NCBI GenBank assembly: GCA_028622995.1
Contig: JAJQJQ010000002.1
Span: forward strand, 5,766,001-5,830,000
From: Panagrolaimus kolymaensis
Lineage: Eukaryota > Nematoda > Chromadorea > Rhabditida > Panagrolaimidae
Direction of reading: 5' to 3'
DNA length: 64,000 nt
This document shows positions 50,418 through 62,088 of this stretch, piece by piece. Each line of letters starts with the position of its first letter. Position 1 is the stretch's first letter. A model generated the notes under the pieces. That model had not been told where the DNA came from. It saw only the letters and a program-made list of their open reading frames with translations, and did no database searches. The position numbers and the translations under genes were made by a program.

Positions 50418-52330
50418 CTAAATTTTTAATCAAACAAAAGTTATTTTTACGGAATTTTTAAGAAGTCATCAACAATAAAATAAGAAATAACAAGTTTAAA
50501 GAAAAAACAACAAAATTACAATAAGCTTTTTTTAAACAAAGTTTGCCATTTATTTTTCAGATTTTAATAATACTCGTCTCCATTAATAGAATTACATAAA
50601 CAAAAAGCAACGGCTATACCAAAACCCTGTATCAATGCAATGAATATTGCAGTCCACATAACAACTTTAAAATGACTTGATAGTTCTTGAACTGATTCAC
50701 GAATTTTTTCATAACATCCCTGAAAGATTGATTCAAAACAAAAGAAAAAAGAAATATTTAAATGAAAATTATACTAACTGATAGTAACTGCATTTACGAA
50801 AAAAAGTAAGGCTATTAGAAAAAAACAAAACCAATAATGTAATTTGAAAAAAGAAAAACGATTGTAATAATTTAAGCGTATGAGTATCAAATTAGTAAAG
50901 CAGAAGTTATATACATTAGTTTTGAATATTTAATTTTTTTCTATGGTGTTAGTATTCATGCGTGCTTAAAAATTAGTGGAATGCATACATTTTTTAAAGG
51001 GAGTGTCTCAAGCGATAGAGATTTCCTTACAGCGGGTGTTCCTAGCCCGAAAGTTTTTTTTCATTGTCTCAAAAGCTTACAAAGAGCTACAGATTTTTTG
51101 TAGCTTTTTGTAGCATTTTGTTTTTTTTTCTCGAAGTGCTACAAAAAGCTACGAAAATTCGAAGAAGTGAACTTTCGGGCTAGGAACACCCGTCCGTCGT
51201 AAAAAAAATCTCTATCGCTTGAGACACTCCCTTTAAGCAGTGTTAAAATTAACAGTTTTGTTCTTAAAAACAAAAATAAATCAAACTCATTTAACTCTGG
51301 CACGCACACACTTTTATCAAACACAATTCCTCCTCACCGTTCCATATCTTTGAATTGTGGGGCAACTAGCCATAAGCTTTCCAGTTCTTTTAATTGGGCA
51401 ACAAGCTGGAGGGAATTGAAATCTTCCTTGAGTGAGTTTATACCATCCACTTTCATTAAACTCTCCTAATTTTGAATCAACTCCACAACATTGTTTCTAA
51501 AAATATTTTTATCATCCACTTTTAGAAATAAATTAAATGAAGCATACTTCCATCATAATTTTATCCCATGCAGTTTTAACTAAGAAATCATCGTGTTCTT
51601 TTATCGCTAATGTATCCGTTCCATTATACATTTTTAATGAAGCATGAAGAATTTGACGAAAATCCTTTTCAAATACGTGACTGTGCATTGCAGCGTATAT
51701 GGCTGCAGCTATTTCGGTTGCTAATATTATCATTAAACAAGTTCCTTAAAAAAGTTGGTAAAGAAAAGGAAATAAACAGGAAGTTAGGAGGTTTAAGCTT
51801 TTTGAGATTTAAACTATTTGGACTTTTACACATTCAAAAAATGGCGAAAAAATACAGGGAAAAAAATTTTGGCTTTCATTTTAAAATTATTATCAAAGAG
51901 AAATACAGAATATTTCACATTTTTTGGTTTTTTCCTATTGCAATTTTTATCATACCATAACAACATAGTAAAGGTCTCCACTCTTTTGCAGCGCCACAAC
52001 ATCCCAAAAATGCCACAATAATAACAGTGATTCCACCAAAAAGTAACAAATATCCAATTTGTCTAACTGCTGCTGGCTTGTTTGCAAGATCTTTCAATCC
52101 ATCATCATTCTCATATCCTTTAACTTTGGCTGTGGCTGTAGCCAAATTATCTACAGCATATTTATCAAGAATCAGCCATGTTCCAATACATAAACATACA
52201 AAACCGCAGATCTAAAGATTTTTTGAGGAATAAAAGAGATTAGTTTAAAAAAACTAACCAAAAATACTAAATTAAAAATAAAAAGTGAAAATTTTAATGT
52301 TCTTGCACCGCAACTGAGACGCATGTGCAT
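50295..52330 (-). CDS. Tetraspanin with two alternative last exons
   Basis: The gene starts at ATG 52330 (MHMRLSCGARTLKFSLFIFN), the start of TM1, which crosses the first intron into ICGFVCLCIGTWLIL. TM2 is QIGYLLLFGGITVIIVAFLG with CCGAAKEWRP after it, and TM3 includes MIILATEIAAAIYAA. The large loop has the hallmark CCG (KQCCGVDS), PPACCP and MASCP, giving the six-cysteine class when the last GC is added. The exon ending at 51338 stops just before that GC. Two downstream exons both supply GC-x-E plus a TM4 in the right phase: 50719-50564 and 50417-50295. Tetraspanins organise membrane partner complexes. Which C. elegans tsp gene this matches is not clear. Confidence 0.87.
50564..50719 (-). 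CDS. Tetraspanin alternative terminal exon A
   Basis: Acceptor CTTTCAG, then GCYEKIRESVQELSSHFK, a TM4 (VVMWTAIFIALIQGFGIAVA), a Cys-containing juxtamembrane FCLCNS and the end NGDEYY. It enters in phase 0 and has its own stop. The Cys residues could be palmitoylated. Confidence 0.75.
   Translation of the reverse strand, partial: GCYEKIRESVQELSSHFKVVMWTAIFIALIQGFGIAVAFCLCNSINGDEYY
50994..51236. mobile_element. Palindromic MITE with TTAA (or TA) ends, in the tetraspanin intron
   Basis: Long terminal inverted repeats begin AGGGAGTGTCTCAAGCGATA on both strands, with TTAA on each side (50994-50997 and 51233-51236). The arms pair for about 60 bases up to GGGTGTTCCTAGCCCGAAAG, with small mismatches, and the centre (GTAGCTTTTTGTAGC) is itself partly self-complementary. 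There is no coding capacity. TTAA flanks suggest piggyBac-type mobilisation; TA flanks (Tc1/mariner) fit equally. It lies in the 618-base intron before terminal exon A. Confidence 0.8.
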
Positions 52331-54881
52331 GTTTGGAACTTTTTGAGGTTAGGATAAATTGATTGATTGAGACTAAAATTTAAAATTATGCGTAAGGTTT
52401 ATTGTAATAAATATATATTAAGTCATTTAGAAATTTAAAACGTGAAAGAAGAAAGTCATTTAATTTCAGAGGAATTTTGGAAGCAAAAAAAGCAGAATCA
52501 ATTTGTCTTTAAAAGCGGTCATGATGAATTGGTTGTGGTTATCAACTAATCCTACTGCTAAGAAACATTTTCATTGATGGCAAAAGTTTTAGAAACTCCA
52601 AAAACAAAAAATTAAGTATTAAAAAAAGGCGTTAAAGCAGAATGTCAAAAAAGCAATTAAATCAAATAATGTCTTTTGTCAAAAGAAAAGAAAAAACAAA
52701 TTCCATCAACCCAAGAAGACAAAGAAAAAAGAGGAATGCCAAAATACCTTTGGTTTATAATGAAGAAAAAAAATTTGGAAGCAATTTTGATTTTGTTGAT
52801 TGCGGCAGTTACTACATACAAAAAGAAAAAAGGACACGCTTCGATGCAGAGACAGAAGAAAAGAAAAAAGGCAGGACGAAATATAGAAAAAATGGGTGCC
52901 GTTTCATAGTTGAAAGGACCTTTCACCATCCAAAAGACAACTGTTTTATCGCTTGCTAAGCTAATAAGTTTTTTGTTTTGACTTGGTGGCGCATAAGATT
53001 CAAAAAAAAAGCAATCGAGGAGGAGATATACATATATTGTTAAAGGGATAAAAAAAAAGTCTCAGCTGTTGTTTTAATGAAAGAAAAAAATCTTAAAGCA
53101 GCTTGGAGACAAAAAAAAATATATTGAAAATGACATAAGTTTTTTTTATTCTTCTTTGCCTCCACTTTTTTTTATCCAACCTTTAGAGAGCTGCTTGAGC
53201 TTTGAAGCTTACTTTCTTCGGCAGCAACGATGTTGATCACACGGCAACTTGCCAATGACAATCTTCCCTCTTTAAAGCTTTATGGAAAGCATACCGCGAG
53301 TTGTTGTAGTAAGCTTTTTAAGCCCTCCCGCAATCATCAGTCATCATCATCTTTTCCTCCATTCTTCTTCAAAAGAAAAATCTCAGAAAAAAAGGAGGAT
53401 GAATGAATAAAAAAGACAGGAAGGTGGATGCAAAAGTGTGAAAAAGCAAAATTTCTTTTTTGACCCTTTCTTTTTTGCTTTGTTTTTAAAGTCAATGAGT
53501 TTAAAATATGTATCTTTCAAAAATTATATTCAAAAGTGATCCATCCATTTGGATGCTGCATGTCAGAAATAAATTTTTTTTGGTTAGTTAACGTTAATGA
53601 GAAAAAAATTTAAAAGATAAATGATTGACAATGAAAATATTAAAAATTTTAGTGTAAAAATATTTGGATAATCATTGCAAAAAATGTTTTATATTAAGTT
53701 TGAACTATGAACAAGGGTTTTCGAAAAAGCATAATAAAGAGCAACAATTATTTTGACAAAAAGTTAAAGAAGACTTTTGTGTAAAAACAATTACAGTACT
53801 TTTTAAATTTATGCTATTCAATCATTACACTCTTCGCTATAACCAAATTAAAAATTTTGATGACAGAACAACAAAATTAAATCAAAACCTATTAAAAAAA
53901 AAATTTGTATAGTTTCTTATAAAAAGAAGAAACCTCTAATCGATACATCAGCAGACAATGTTAACAAGTTTGTTAAGATCAAAGAGCAAAATAACAAATT
54001 TGTGGTTTTCGTACAAATTACATTTTAAAAACGTCTCAAAGTAATACAATCCCATTTTATTTTTTTTATCTCGTTTTGAAAAAAAGCTTAAAGTTATTTA
54101 TAGCTTTAAGCAACAACAACATCAAAAAAGATTGGCAAGAAAAAAAGCGTTAAAACTTACTCAAATTCCCTAAATCTTTTTTCTTCACATCCATGACCCT
54201 TCTGAAACTGGGATGCTTCTTCTTTCATTTTTATTTCTTTTCTCTTTTTTCTCCCAAAAAATTTAAGTCAATGCGCAAATTTTATTTTATGGCGGCAGCA
54301 ACATTTTTAAGCTAAACGAGATTGGAGCCTTTAAAAAAATGGATGAAGAAAGCTGCGGCGGAGCTCATCAGTGAAACAACACATAAAAAATTTTTATGAC
54401 TGGAATGGGATGAATGCGACAGTCATGCCTTTCAAAAAAATGTAAAAAAAACTTGAAGGATAATATTATCAAAAGAAGATGAGCTACCTAATTTCGAAAA
54501 GTTGTAGCCCGCTAAACTTTCAAACTTTGAGGATTAATAGAATAAAGTTCGATTAGCAGTAAACAAGGAACCAATTTGGAGCCACATATGTTTTGCATCT
54601 ATGTTAATAAAAATCTATAATTTGGTTTCAATGAGCATAAATTTATTTCGCTTTGACATTTTTTTGATTAGCGATTCACTTATTTTTAAAAGAAAAAATG
54701 TGGAAAATCTAACATTTAAAAGAAATTTTAATAAAGCTTTTGAATGAAATCTTTGCAAAAATCCCGTTTGTTCCCATAAAACACAAAAGATTTAAAAAAT
54801 TTAAAGAATTTATTATTATTTATCAACGAATCGTGTAAAGCATTAAAATCTTTATCAAATCCAAATGTATTCGCAGCGGAG
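52331..54881. other. Gene-poor region upstream of the tetraspanin
   Basis: About 2.55 kb, AT-rich, with A-runs and purine tracts. A 105-codon plus frame at 52642-52959 is Lys/Arg-rich with no family features and was not accepted. No homeodomain exon for the BarH gene was found here. No repeats with matched ends. Confidence 0.45.
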
Positions 54882-55097
54882 CTACGTATGAATCGTGCTA
54901 GTCTTCCTCGCATAATGAGCTGCCTTTTCAGCGGCTTCTTGTTGTTGCATTGCGTTGAATGCTTGAGACATTTGATGCTTCATAAATTCTTTAATGGTTT
55001 GTCGCTTAGATTTCTTAGATTTTGGAGTTGGACAATTAGCCGAAGCCAAAACAAGGATTGAAAAATAAGCGAGAAGGAGTTGCTTGATCATAGGCAT
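54882..55097 (-). CDS. Small secreted protein or peptide precursor candidate
   Basis: A single open frame of 71 codons starts MPMIKQLLLAYFSILVLASA, a good signal peptide. It continues NCPTPKSKKSKRQTIKEFMK, with a basic KSKKSKR stretch that could be a furin-type cleavage site, then HQMSQAFNAMQQQEAAEKAA and ends HYARKTSTIHT. An upstream in-frame start at 55166 would bury the signal sequence, so the ATG at 55097 (context ACAGCC) is preferred. One Cys only. I know no match. It could be a neuropeptide-like or secreted effector-type product, or a chance frame. Confidence 0.45.
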   Translation of the reverse strand: MPMIKQLLLAYFSILVLASANCPTPKSKKSKRQTIKEFMKHQMSQAFNAMQQQEAAEKAAHYARKTSTIHT

Positions 55098-58000
55098 GGC
55101 TGTTCGTGAAATATTGAAAGAGAAATATATAGTCGAAGAAAGAAAGTATGGAAGTGGTAAATCCAATAATAAAATTCAGTCTGGAAAACTGACACTAAAA
55201 ATGAGAAAATTGAATACTTTTATATCTAAAAAAAACTATATTCAACAATGAGGGTGGTGGATTTAAAAACTTATGACTAAAATGATAAAAAAAAAACATA
55301 ACATCATAAATTCTACGTAAATATGAGGATTTATGGCAACAATTTGTATGATATAATAACAGATCATTGTATCATTCCATGCACGTATCGTGTTATAAAA
55401 AATATGTTATTTTGGAATAAATTATTTTCTAATCGTTAAACTTTGTCGTCAATATTGTCAGTGGGTTGAGGCTCGTGGATGTTAAAGAAATAATATTTTC
55501 GAAACTTCGTTAATCGATATATTTATTAGTTTACAAACTTCCATTTGATAAACAAAAGCTTTACTGTGGTTTCTTATTGTTCATTAATCTTTTGTGTAAA
55601 AAACAAAATAAAAAATATAAACAAAAATTATTGTTAGAATATCATCCTTTTGAATTCGGATGATGTCGCTGATCAGCGATGCTTCAACATCAAGAATGAG
55701 ATTGTCACAAGCAGATGACATGAAGAAAATCTAAAGTATGCTTATGAATCAAATAAAAATAATTTCATCTTCTTCTCTTTTTTTTTAAACAATTTTGATT
55801 ATTTTGAGTATTTGTTTTTGTTTGCGAATAACAAATATTATGTGTACTTTTGACGTTTAGTTATATGTAAGCTATTCTAATAAAATTTTATCTTTAGAGC
55901 TGTCGTCAGAGAGCGTTAATATTGTTTCAACGAATGAACTAGTAAGATTGAGCTGCCAAGCAGGGATGATCGGAAAAACTTTTTTTCCGTTTCCGCGGAA
56001 AACGGAAAACCAACAATTTTGTTTCCGGAACCTGAAACGGAAACGGAAAACCAAAATGCCCCGGAAATGCCGGAAACGGAAACGGAAACGGAAACGGAAA
56101 TTTTACGTTAAAAACTCAAAATTTTTTCCCGGAAATCGAAACGGAAAATTAAAAATTTTTTTAAATTTTTTTCCGGAACCGGAAACGGAAACGGAAATGA
56201 AAAACACCCGGAAATACCGGAAAACGGAAACGGAATTCCGACCATCCCTGCTGCCAAGTTAATAAAAAAAATGTGGAAAAGTGACATCCTAGATTGCTGC
56301 ATTTACAGTATCAGAGAAAAATTGATATCAAAATTTTTTCAAACGCAACAATTTTATGTTTGTTTATTCCTTTCACCAATTTTTGGTGGTGGCAAATATT
56401 ATTCAGCAAATTTTCTTGGTATATTGATTCTTTTTCTCGGTCATCTTATATGAGCTCTAACCTTTGTTAATATTTTTAATTTAATGTGAGTTTACTGCAA
56501 ACTTACAAATTAAGAAAGGAAATATTTTGGTGCAAAACTTTTTAATTTTTGCAAGTGATTTTGTTGCAAAAAAAACTTTTTTTTGATTGGACAACGTCCA
56601 AAGATAAAAGTGTGATGTCCTTGTTTCCTATTTTAGAATTATTTTTTAGTTCTAGATTTTTTTGACTGTATTTTGAAAAAATCTAAAAATACAAGAAAAA
56701 GAAACTAGCGTTGAATGAAAAATAAGAAAGACCAAAACAGAATGACGATTTGAAAACAAAAAATTGCGTTAATGAAATAATCAGTGGAAATAACGATCGT
56801 ATTAAAATTAGGCAAAACTATTAATGAACGAGAAATGTATGCAACAAGATGCGCTTAAAAATATTATATCAATTGAAAGACAAAAAAAAAGACTGAATTT
56901 TCAGTTTCACATATTTTTAACAATGTGCAGAAAAAAAAGATGATGAGTCTGAAAAATGGAAGATAATCCATAGCATTGAAAAAACTTTGTTATTCGTGGA
57001 ACAATTGAAAAGAAGCGATAAAAACTTCTTAGAGTAAAAATGCTTTAAAATATTACGATGACCTCCAATGAAGAATGTCTTTTGTTTCATTCATTCAAGC
57101 GTAAGGCTTTTAATATTTTTGAATATCTTTACAAATTTAAAAATATTTGCCCTTAAATTTGTTTAACCCAGACTCATAAAAAAATTATTTTCATCATCCA
57201 TAAAAAAACCGCTTAAAAATCATCACATGATCATCATCGTTCGTGTCTCTTTTTTTTTTTATAGATTCGATGTAAATAAAATAAAAATGCCCACTTGGCG
57301 CCAATATTCTTTTTTCCATTGTTGTTAGTTACCATTGAACATTCAACCTCGTGTTGCACGCATTAACTCAGCTGCATACAAATAAGTATGTGTGTGTGCA
57401 TTTAATGGGTTTTTTTTCATATTCAATCAAAATCATTTTTAGAAATGTTATTTTTGGAAAACGAAGAGCAACGGAAATGGTTCATTCAAAAAAAGAAAGA
57501 GAAAGGACACAAAATTTAATTCATAATTAATCTTTGTGGTTTCAAATGTTCAAGTTATTTTTAGATTTTACCTTAAAACAAATTGAAACAATGGACATTG
57601 CAATACTGTAGGGGAGAACAAAAAGTTGCGGCACCCACAGCTTTAGAACTTTGAGTTTAAATATGGAATGTAAATGACTACAGTATGATTTAAATTGTAG
57701 TTTATAGCACTGCGAAATGCTATTTTTAATTCACCATTACCTTTTTTAAAGTTCAATAAACATACTTAAGAGATACGAAAATAAGTGATTAAAATTGTAA
57801 AGAATGAATACAGAAGATGCTTTCAAACGATTATGAATTTATATTTGCATTTAAATTAATTTTCTTACAAACCGTTTGGGACAACAACAAATAAATAATA
57901 CAATTTTGCAGCTTTATTTCTCTTCTTTAAAGCCCATAGCAAGTGTTTAAAATTGAAAGTCTTCAAAGTTAAAAGACTAAATGTACCTACCGATTAACCC

Positions 58001-58861
58001 CATTTTTTGTACTAATATTTTTAAAAGAAAAAATTGATTCTAAAAAAATTTACCCTCCATGAACAAGAGTCCAAGCGTTGAAGAGTGCAAAAAATGCTTT
58101 CTCTACCTTTGTCTTTAATGTTATTTTTCTTTCTTACATATGCTTTCTGTATTCTTAGATGCTACCTCATTTTTAATTTCTTGAGACTATGAACTATTAT
58201 GTAGTTATGTTATTAACTTGTAATATCAGAAAAAGATTGTGAGTAAAATGGTTTTATTTTTAGAAATAATATAATATATTTTAATGATATAGTCTATAAT
58301 ATAATAATTATATACACGGATTATTTGTGAGCTAATGTGATGCTGATCTCCTTCATAGAAGGAAAAATAATAATGAGAAACACTTATTTGAGCGCTCTGG
58401 AGTCCCCTGAGCAAAATTTACAATAATAATAAAATGAGAAAATGAAGAAAAAAATTATGGGAAAGAACATTGAATTTTTAATGAATGTACGTATAGTAAA
58501 ATTGGATTTCTTTTCTGAAGGGATACTGTTTTTAGTTTTGATTAAGATAATAAAAAAGATTAAGAAGACAAATGACACCGGAAAAAACAATGGTTGAATG
58601 AGCAAACGTATTTTTTTTGTACGGCAACAAAACAAATAAAGGGCAAAAAAATTTCAACAACAATAAAATTTAAAGATAAAAAAAAAAGTAATAACAACGA
58701 TCTAATATAGATCAAAAAAAACTTTAGAAGATCAATTAAGAGAAAGGCAAAGATGGATAGTTTATGTTGTTAGTATTGGTACTTTTAGTTGAAATGGAAT
58801 CGAAAATGTATGGAGTAAGCAGAGGATGTTGATTTTGAAATCATGAAACAGCGTTTTTTTG
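55098..58861. other. Gene-poor region with one hAT-like MITE
   Basis: About 3.8 kb, AT-rich. Apart from the element at 55961-56250, no gene, RNA or repeat with matched ends was recognised. The last few hundred bases are the 3' flank of the nuclear receptor gene. Confidence 0.5.
55961..56250. mobile_element. hAT-like MITE with GGAAAC-rich interior
   Basis: Terminal inverted repeats CAGGGATGATCGGAA (left) and CAGGGATGGTCGGAA (right, minus strand) bound a 290-base element. A perfect 8-base target duplication CTGCCAAG lies at 55953-55960 and 56251-56258. Eight-base duplications and CAGGG-type ends are the signature of hAT transposons. The interior is a degenerate array of CGGAAA and GGAAAC hexamers with a few CCGGAA units. 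No transposase, so non-autonomous. Confidence 0.88.
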
Positions 58862-61800
58862 TTAACTATCTAGCATCATTTCCCTTACGAGTGGTTCAAT
58901 AGGGCAATCACGAATTTCATCAACAAATTTAAAAGCGATGGAAGAAAGGATTCGTAAATCAGCGAGATTTTTCATTAAATAATGATATTCTTTGCAAGTT
59001 TTTGTTTGATCTTTATCGCAAAGAATAAAAAGCTTTCGTTTCAATATGCTATGATATCGTAAATTGTGTAATCGAACATCCGCATGATATGATAAATCTT
59101 TAGCGGAAGGATCAAATAAGCAAATAGCCATTAAAATTTGAATTACGGATTCATTTGAACGCCATTCTTTTCGAATTGAACGATAAAATGTTACAGCGGA
59201 TGACATTAAATCAAATTTGGATTCTTTCATAATTTCTAATTTTATTGAATAATTTGATTTGAGCGATGGACCACTCCAAACATTTTCAGTTTCAACATAA
59301 GTTAGAGCCCCTCTAAGTGTTAAACAACCCATGTGAGTATCTAAAAATAAAATTATTATGTTAAATTTTTGTTCCAATAAAAAGTGTAAAAAGCTAACAT
59401 TTAATTAGAATCATTTGATCATCATATGATATTTGACGAAAAGCATTTATACGTTTACTCATTTTAACCAAACGACGAATAGCTCCATCAGCCATATTAA
59501 CAAGATCAAGTTTAGTGTGTGATAATTGGGCATGTCTTTCAGTATCTTTTTTATCAAGAATTAAATCCCATACTACATTTGCATTATTCAACTCATTTAA
59601 AATATCAATATCACTGCGAGTTAGCATGCAGCAGTCCGCATCGACTAAAGAAAAGATCTCTGTTAAAAAAATATTGTTTAGAAAAATAAAAGTAGTAAAA
59701 ACTTGAAAGTCCAAAGAATTTTAAAAATGCAAAAAAAAAGCTTTTAGGAGTAAAATTGAAAGAATTGAAAGAAAGGTGCTTCAGGAAGAATGTTGCGATA
59801 ATAATAAAAACGTGCTTTCACAAAACAATGATTAAAAATTTCTTTATTTTTTTATTATTATTATTTGTGTGGAATTACCTAAGCTCGCATCCATCTTTGA
59901 ATCTAGAAGCACTTTTCCCATTTGTGAACGCTGCTAAAAGCCACATGAGGATAAATAAATAAGGTTAAAAAAGGCAAAAAAAAGGATTAGCTGGTGAGTA
60001 AGCGGAGGTATGTATTATTTTTTTTAAGATGCAGGCGGAGCCTACTGAGTTCAAAATAAGGTTATTTTAAGTACGCCATCACCTAAACGCGCTACTCACC
60101 TTATAAACATAATCTTCTTCCATAGGAATTGGCAAACCATTTGTGTTTACACTGGAATGATTACAAATTGGTTGAAATCCTGATGGACCTGGATGAGTTT
60201 GATGTGGTAGAGTTTGGGAGTAAAAGCTTGGTGGAGTTGTTGACATCATTGTTGGAGGTGTTAGTTGTTCATTTTTGGGTGATAATTGACCAAGTGGTTT
60301 GGCATTATTATATTTGGTTGAATTTTCCAATAAATCAGTCATAACTTTATCAACAATTAGCAAATCTGCAGGATATCGACCACACGCGCAATGACATTGA
60401 CATTTAAGTGGTGCAATTCCAGGTTGTTGTTGATGAGCTTGTTCGTTTTCAATTTTTTGTTCAACCAGTTTGATAAGAACGTCTCGAGGAATTGCAACAA
60501 GATCAGTGGGATCAGAGGAAGCTGAAGAAGCCATGGTTGGTGCCATAACCGTTGTGGGTACATTTGGATTTTGTTGAATCGCAGGTACTGTAACAACTGC
60601 CGCTGACGGAGCTGGGGCGCTTGGAACCATCGTGGAAGCAGCAGCAACTACGGCTGCAGCAAGTTGTTGTTGAGCTTGTTGCTGTTGTTGAACCATTTGC
60701 TGAGCTTGCTGTTGAACTATTTGTTGGGCTTGGTGTTGAACAATTTGTTGAGCTTGAACCGCTGCTGCAGCTTGAACGGCTTGAACAGCTATTTGCTGAG
60801 CTGCAGCTTGTTGGTGCAAATGATTTTGAATTTGTGCGGCTTGAGCTAATTGACTAACAATTTGTTGTTGATGAGCTGCAGCTGCAAAGGATGCTTGAGC
60901 AGGATTAGTTGATGGAACGGAGGCATTTGCAACGATTGAAGCAGCTAAAGCTCTTTCAGTAGCCATTTGGCCGGCATTATTTTGAGATGGCATTTGTTGA
61001 AACGATGCTGGAGGAATTCCATTTGCCGCAGCTACGGCAGCAGCAAGAGGAGGATTTTGTTGAACTGCAGCTACAGCAGCAGCCAATTGTGCAACTTCTG
61101 TTGGAGCTTGTGGTGCTGCAATCAAAGGAGCAGGTGGAACGGGCAAAGATGTGGCGGCATTAAAAGCATTGGTTGCAACTGCAACTGCTTGGGGTAAAAG
61201 ATTTAGTGGACTTGGATTTTGTGTTTGTTGTGATTGTTGTGGTGGTTCAACATATGGAATTTGAGCTGAAGCATTAATAGCTGCAGCGAGTTGTTCCTCG
61301 GCATTGATATTTCCATTGCTCATTCGATCTTCATGCTTTCTTTCAGCTGCACGACGTTCACGATTATCCAAAATGCGCTGTTTCTTTTCCATTCTAGCTT
61401 CTTCACTCATAATCCATTCCTTTTTCATCCCAACTCGGAAACATTTTTGTAATCGACATCGTTGACAAAAGCGCCGTGAAACAATATTTATATCACATTG
61501 ATCATTAAATGGACAACGAATGTCTTTTTCTTTGTTTGCATTACGACGAAAAAAGGCTTTACATGATTCACAAGTGATTACATTAAAATTATATGAGTAA
61601 GCTTTATCACCACATACTCTACAAATTTTAGTTGCAGTACGTTTATCACCTGCTGGTTGGGATTCACTTGTTGAAAATGTTCGCTTTCTTCCCGCTGTGC
61701 TATTATAACTTTGATTGGATTGCTGAGAATCTTGTGGAATTCCATCTGCATCTGAAGTGGAAGGTAGAGATGATGATAACTGCGGATGATTAGCTATACC

Positions 61801-62088
61801 AATTCCAGCAAAATTTGTGGGAGCCATTAAATGGGCATTGGCATTAACTCCCATTGATGAATCATTATCAAGAAGACGAATGCTGGAAAATCCCAAAGAT
61901 TCTCTTGAACCTTCTTCGTCATCACTTGTGGTGTATTCGGGTGAAGCTGAAATTAAAATAAAATAAAAGCAGCGTTCATGCTACGAACGGAAGCAAAGGT
62001 CAAAAGTCATTTTCCTCTACCATATCCTTAAAATAAAAAACTTACATGAAGGAGAATCATTTTCTGTGGGAATGAGGCTTTGATGCAT
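58862..62088 (-). CDS. Nuclear hormone receptor, NR1J group (DAF-12/NHR-8/NHR-48 type)
   Basis: Exons: ATG 62088 (MHQSLIPTENDSPS), about 61946-60100, 59933-59879, about 59645-59402 and about 59340-58862. The DBD has eight zinc-binding Cys in two fingers (CRVCGDKAYSYNFNVITCES, then CKAFFRR; CPFNDQC to CRLQKC) and P-box ESCKA, which is particular to the DAF-12, NHR-8, NHR-48 and DHR96 group. The T-box region KKEWIMSEEARMEKKQR follows. The hinge, from about residue 200, is some 350 residues rich in Gln and Ala. The ligand-binding domain has the signature AFRQISYDDQMILIK and ends VREMMLDS. This group senses sterols and xenobiotics and controls lipid, dauer or detoxification genes. The exact orthologue is not settled. 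Confidence 0.9.

Noticed and set aside
52642..52959. A 105-codon Lys/Arg-rich plus-strand open frame with a few Cys and His
   Set aside because: Sits in A-rich sequence, overlaps other open frames on both strands, and shows no recognisable domain or introns.
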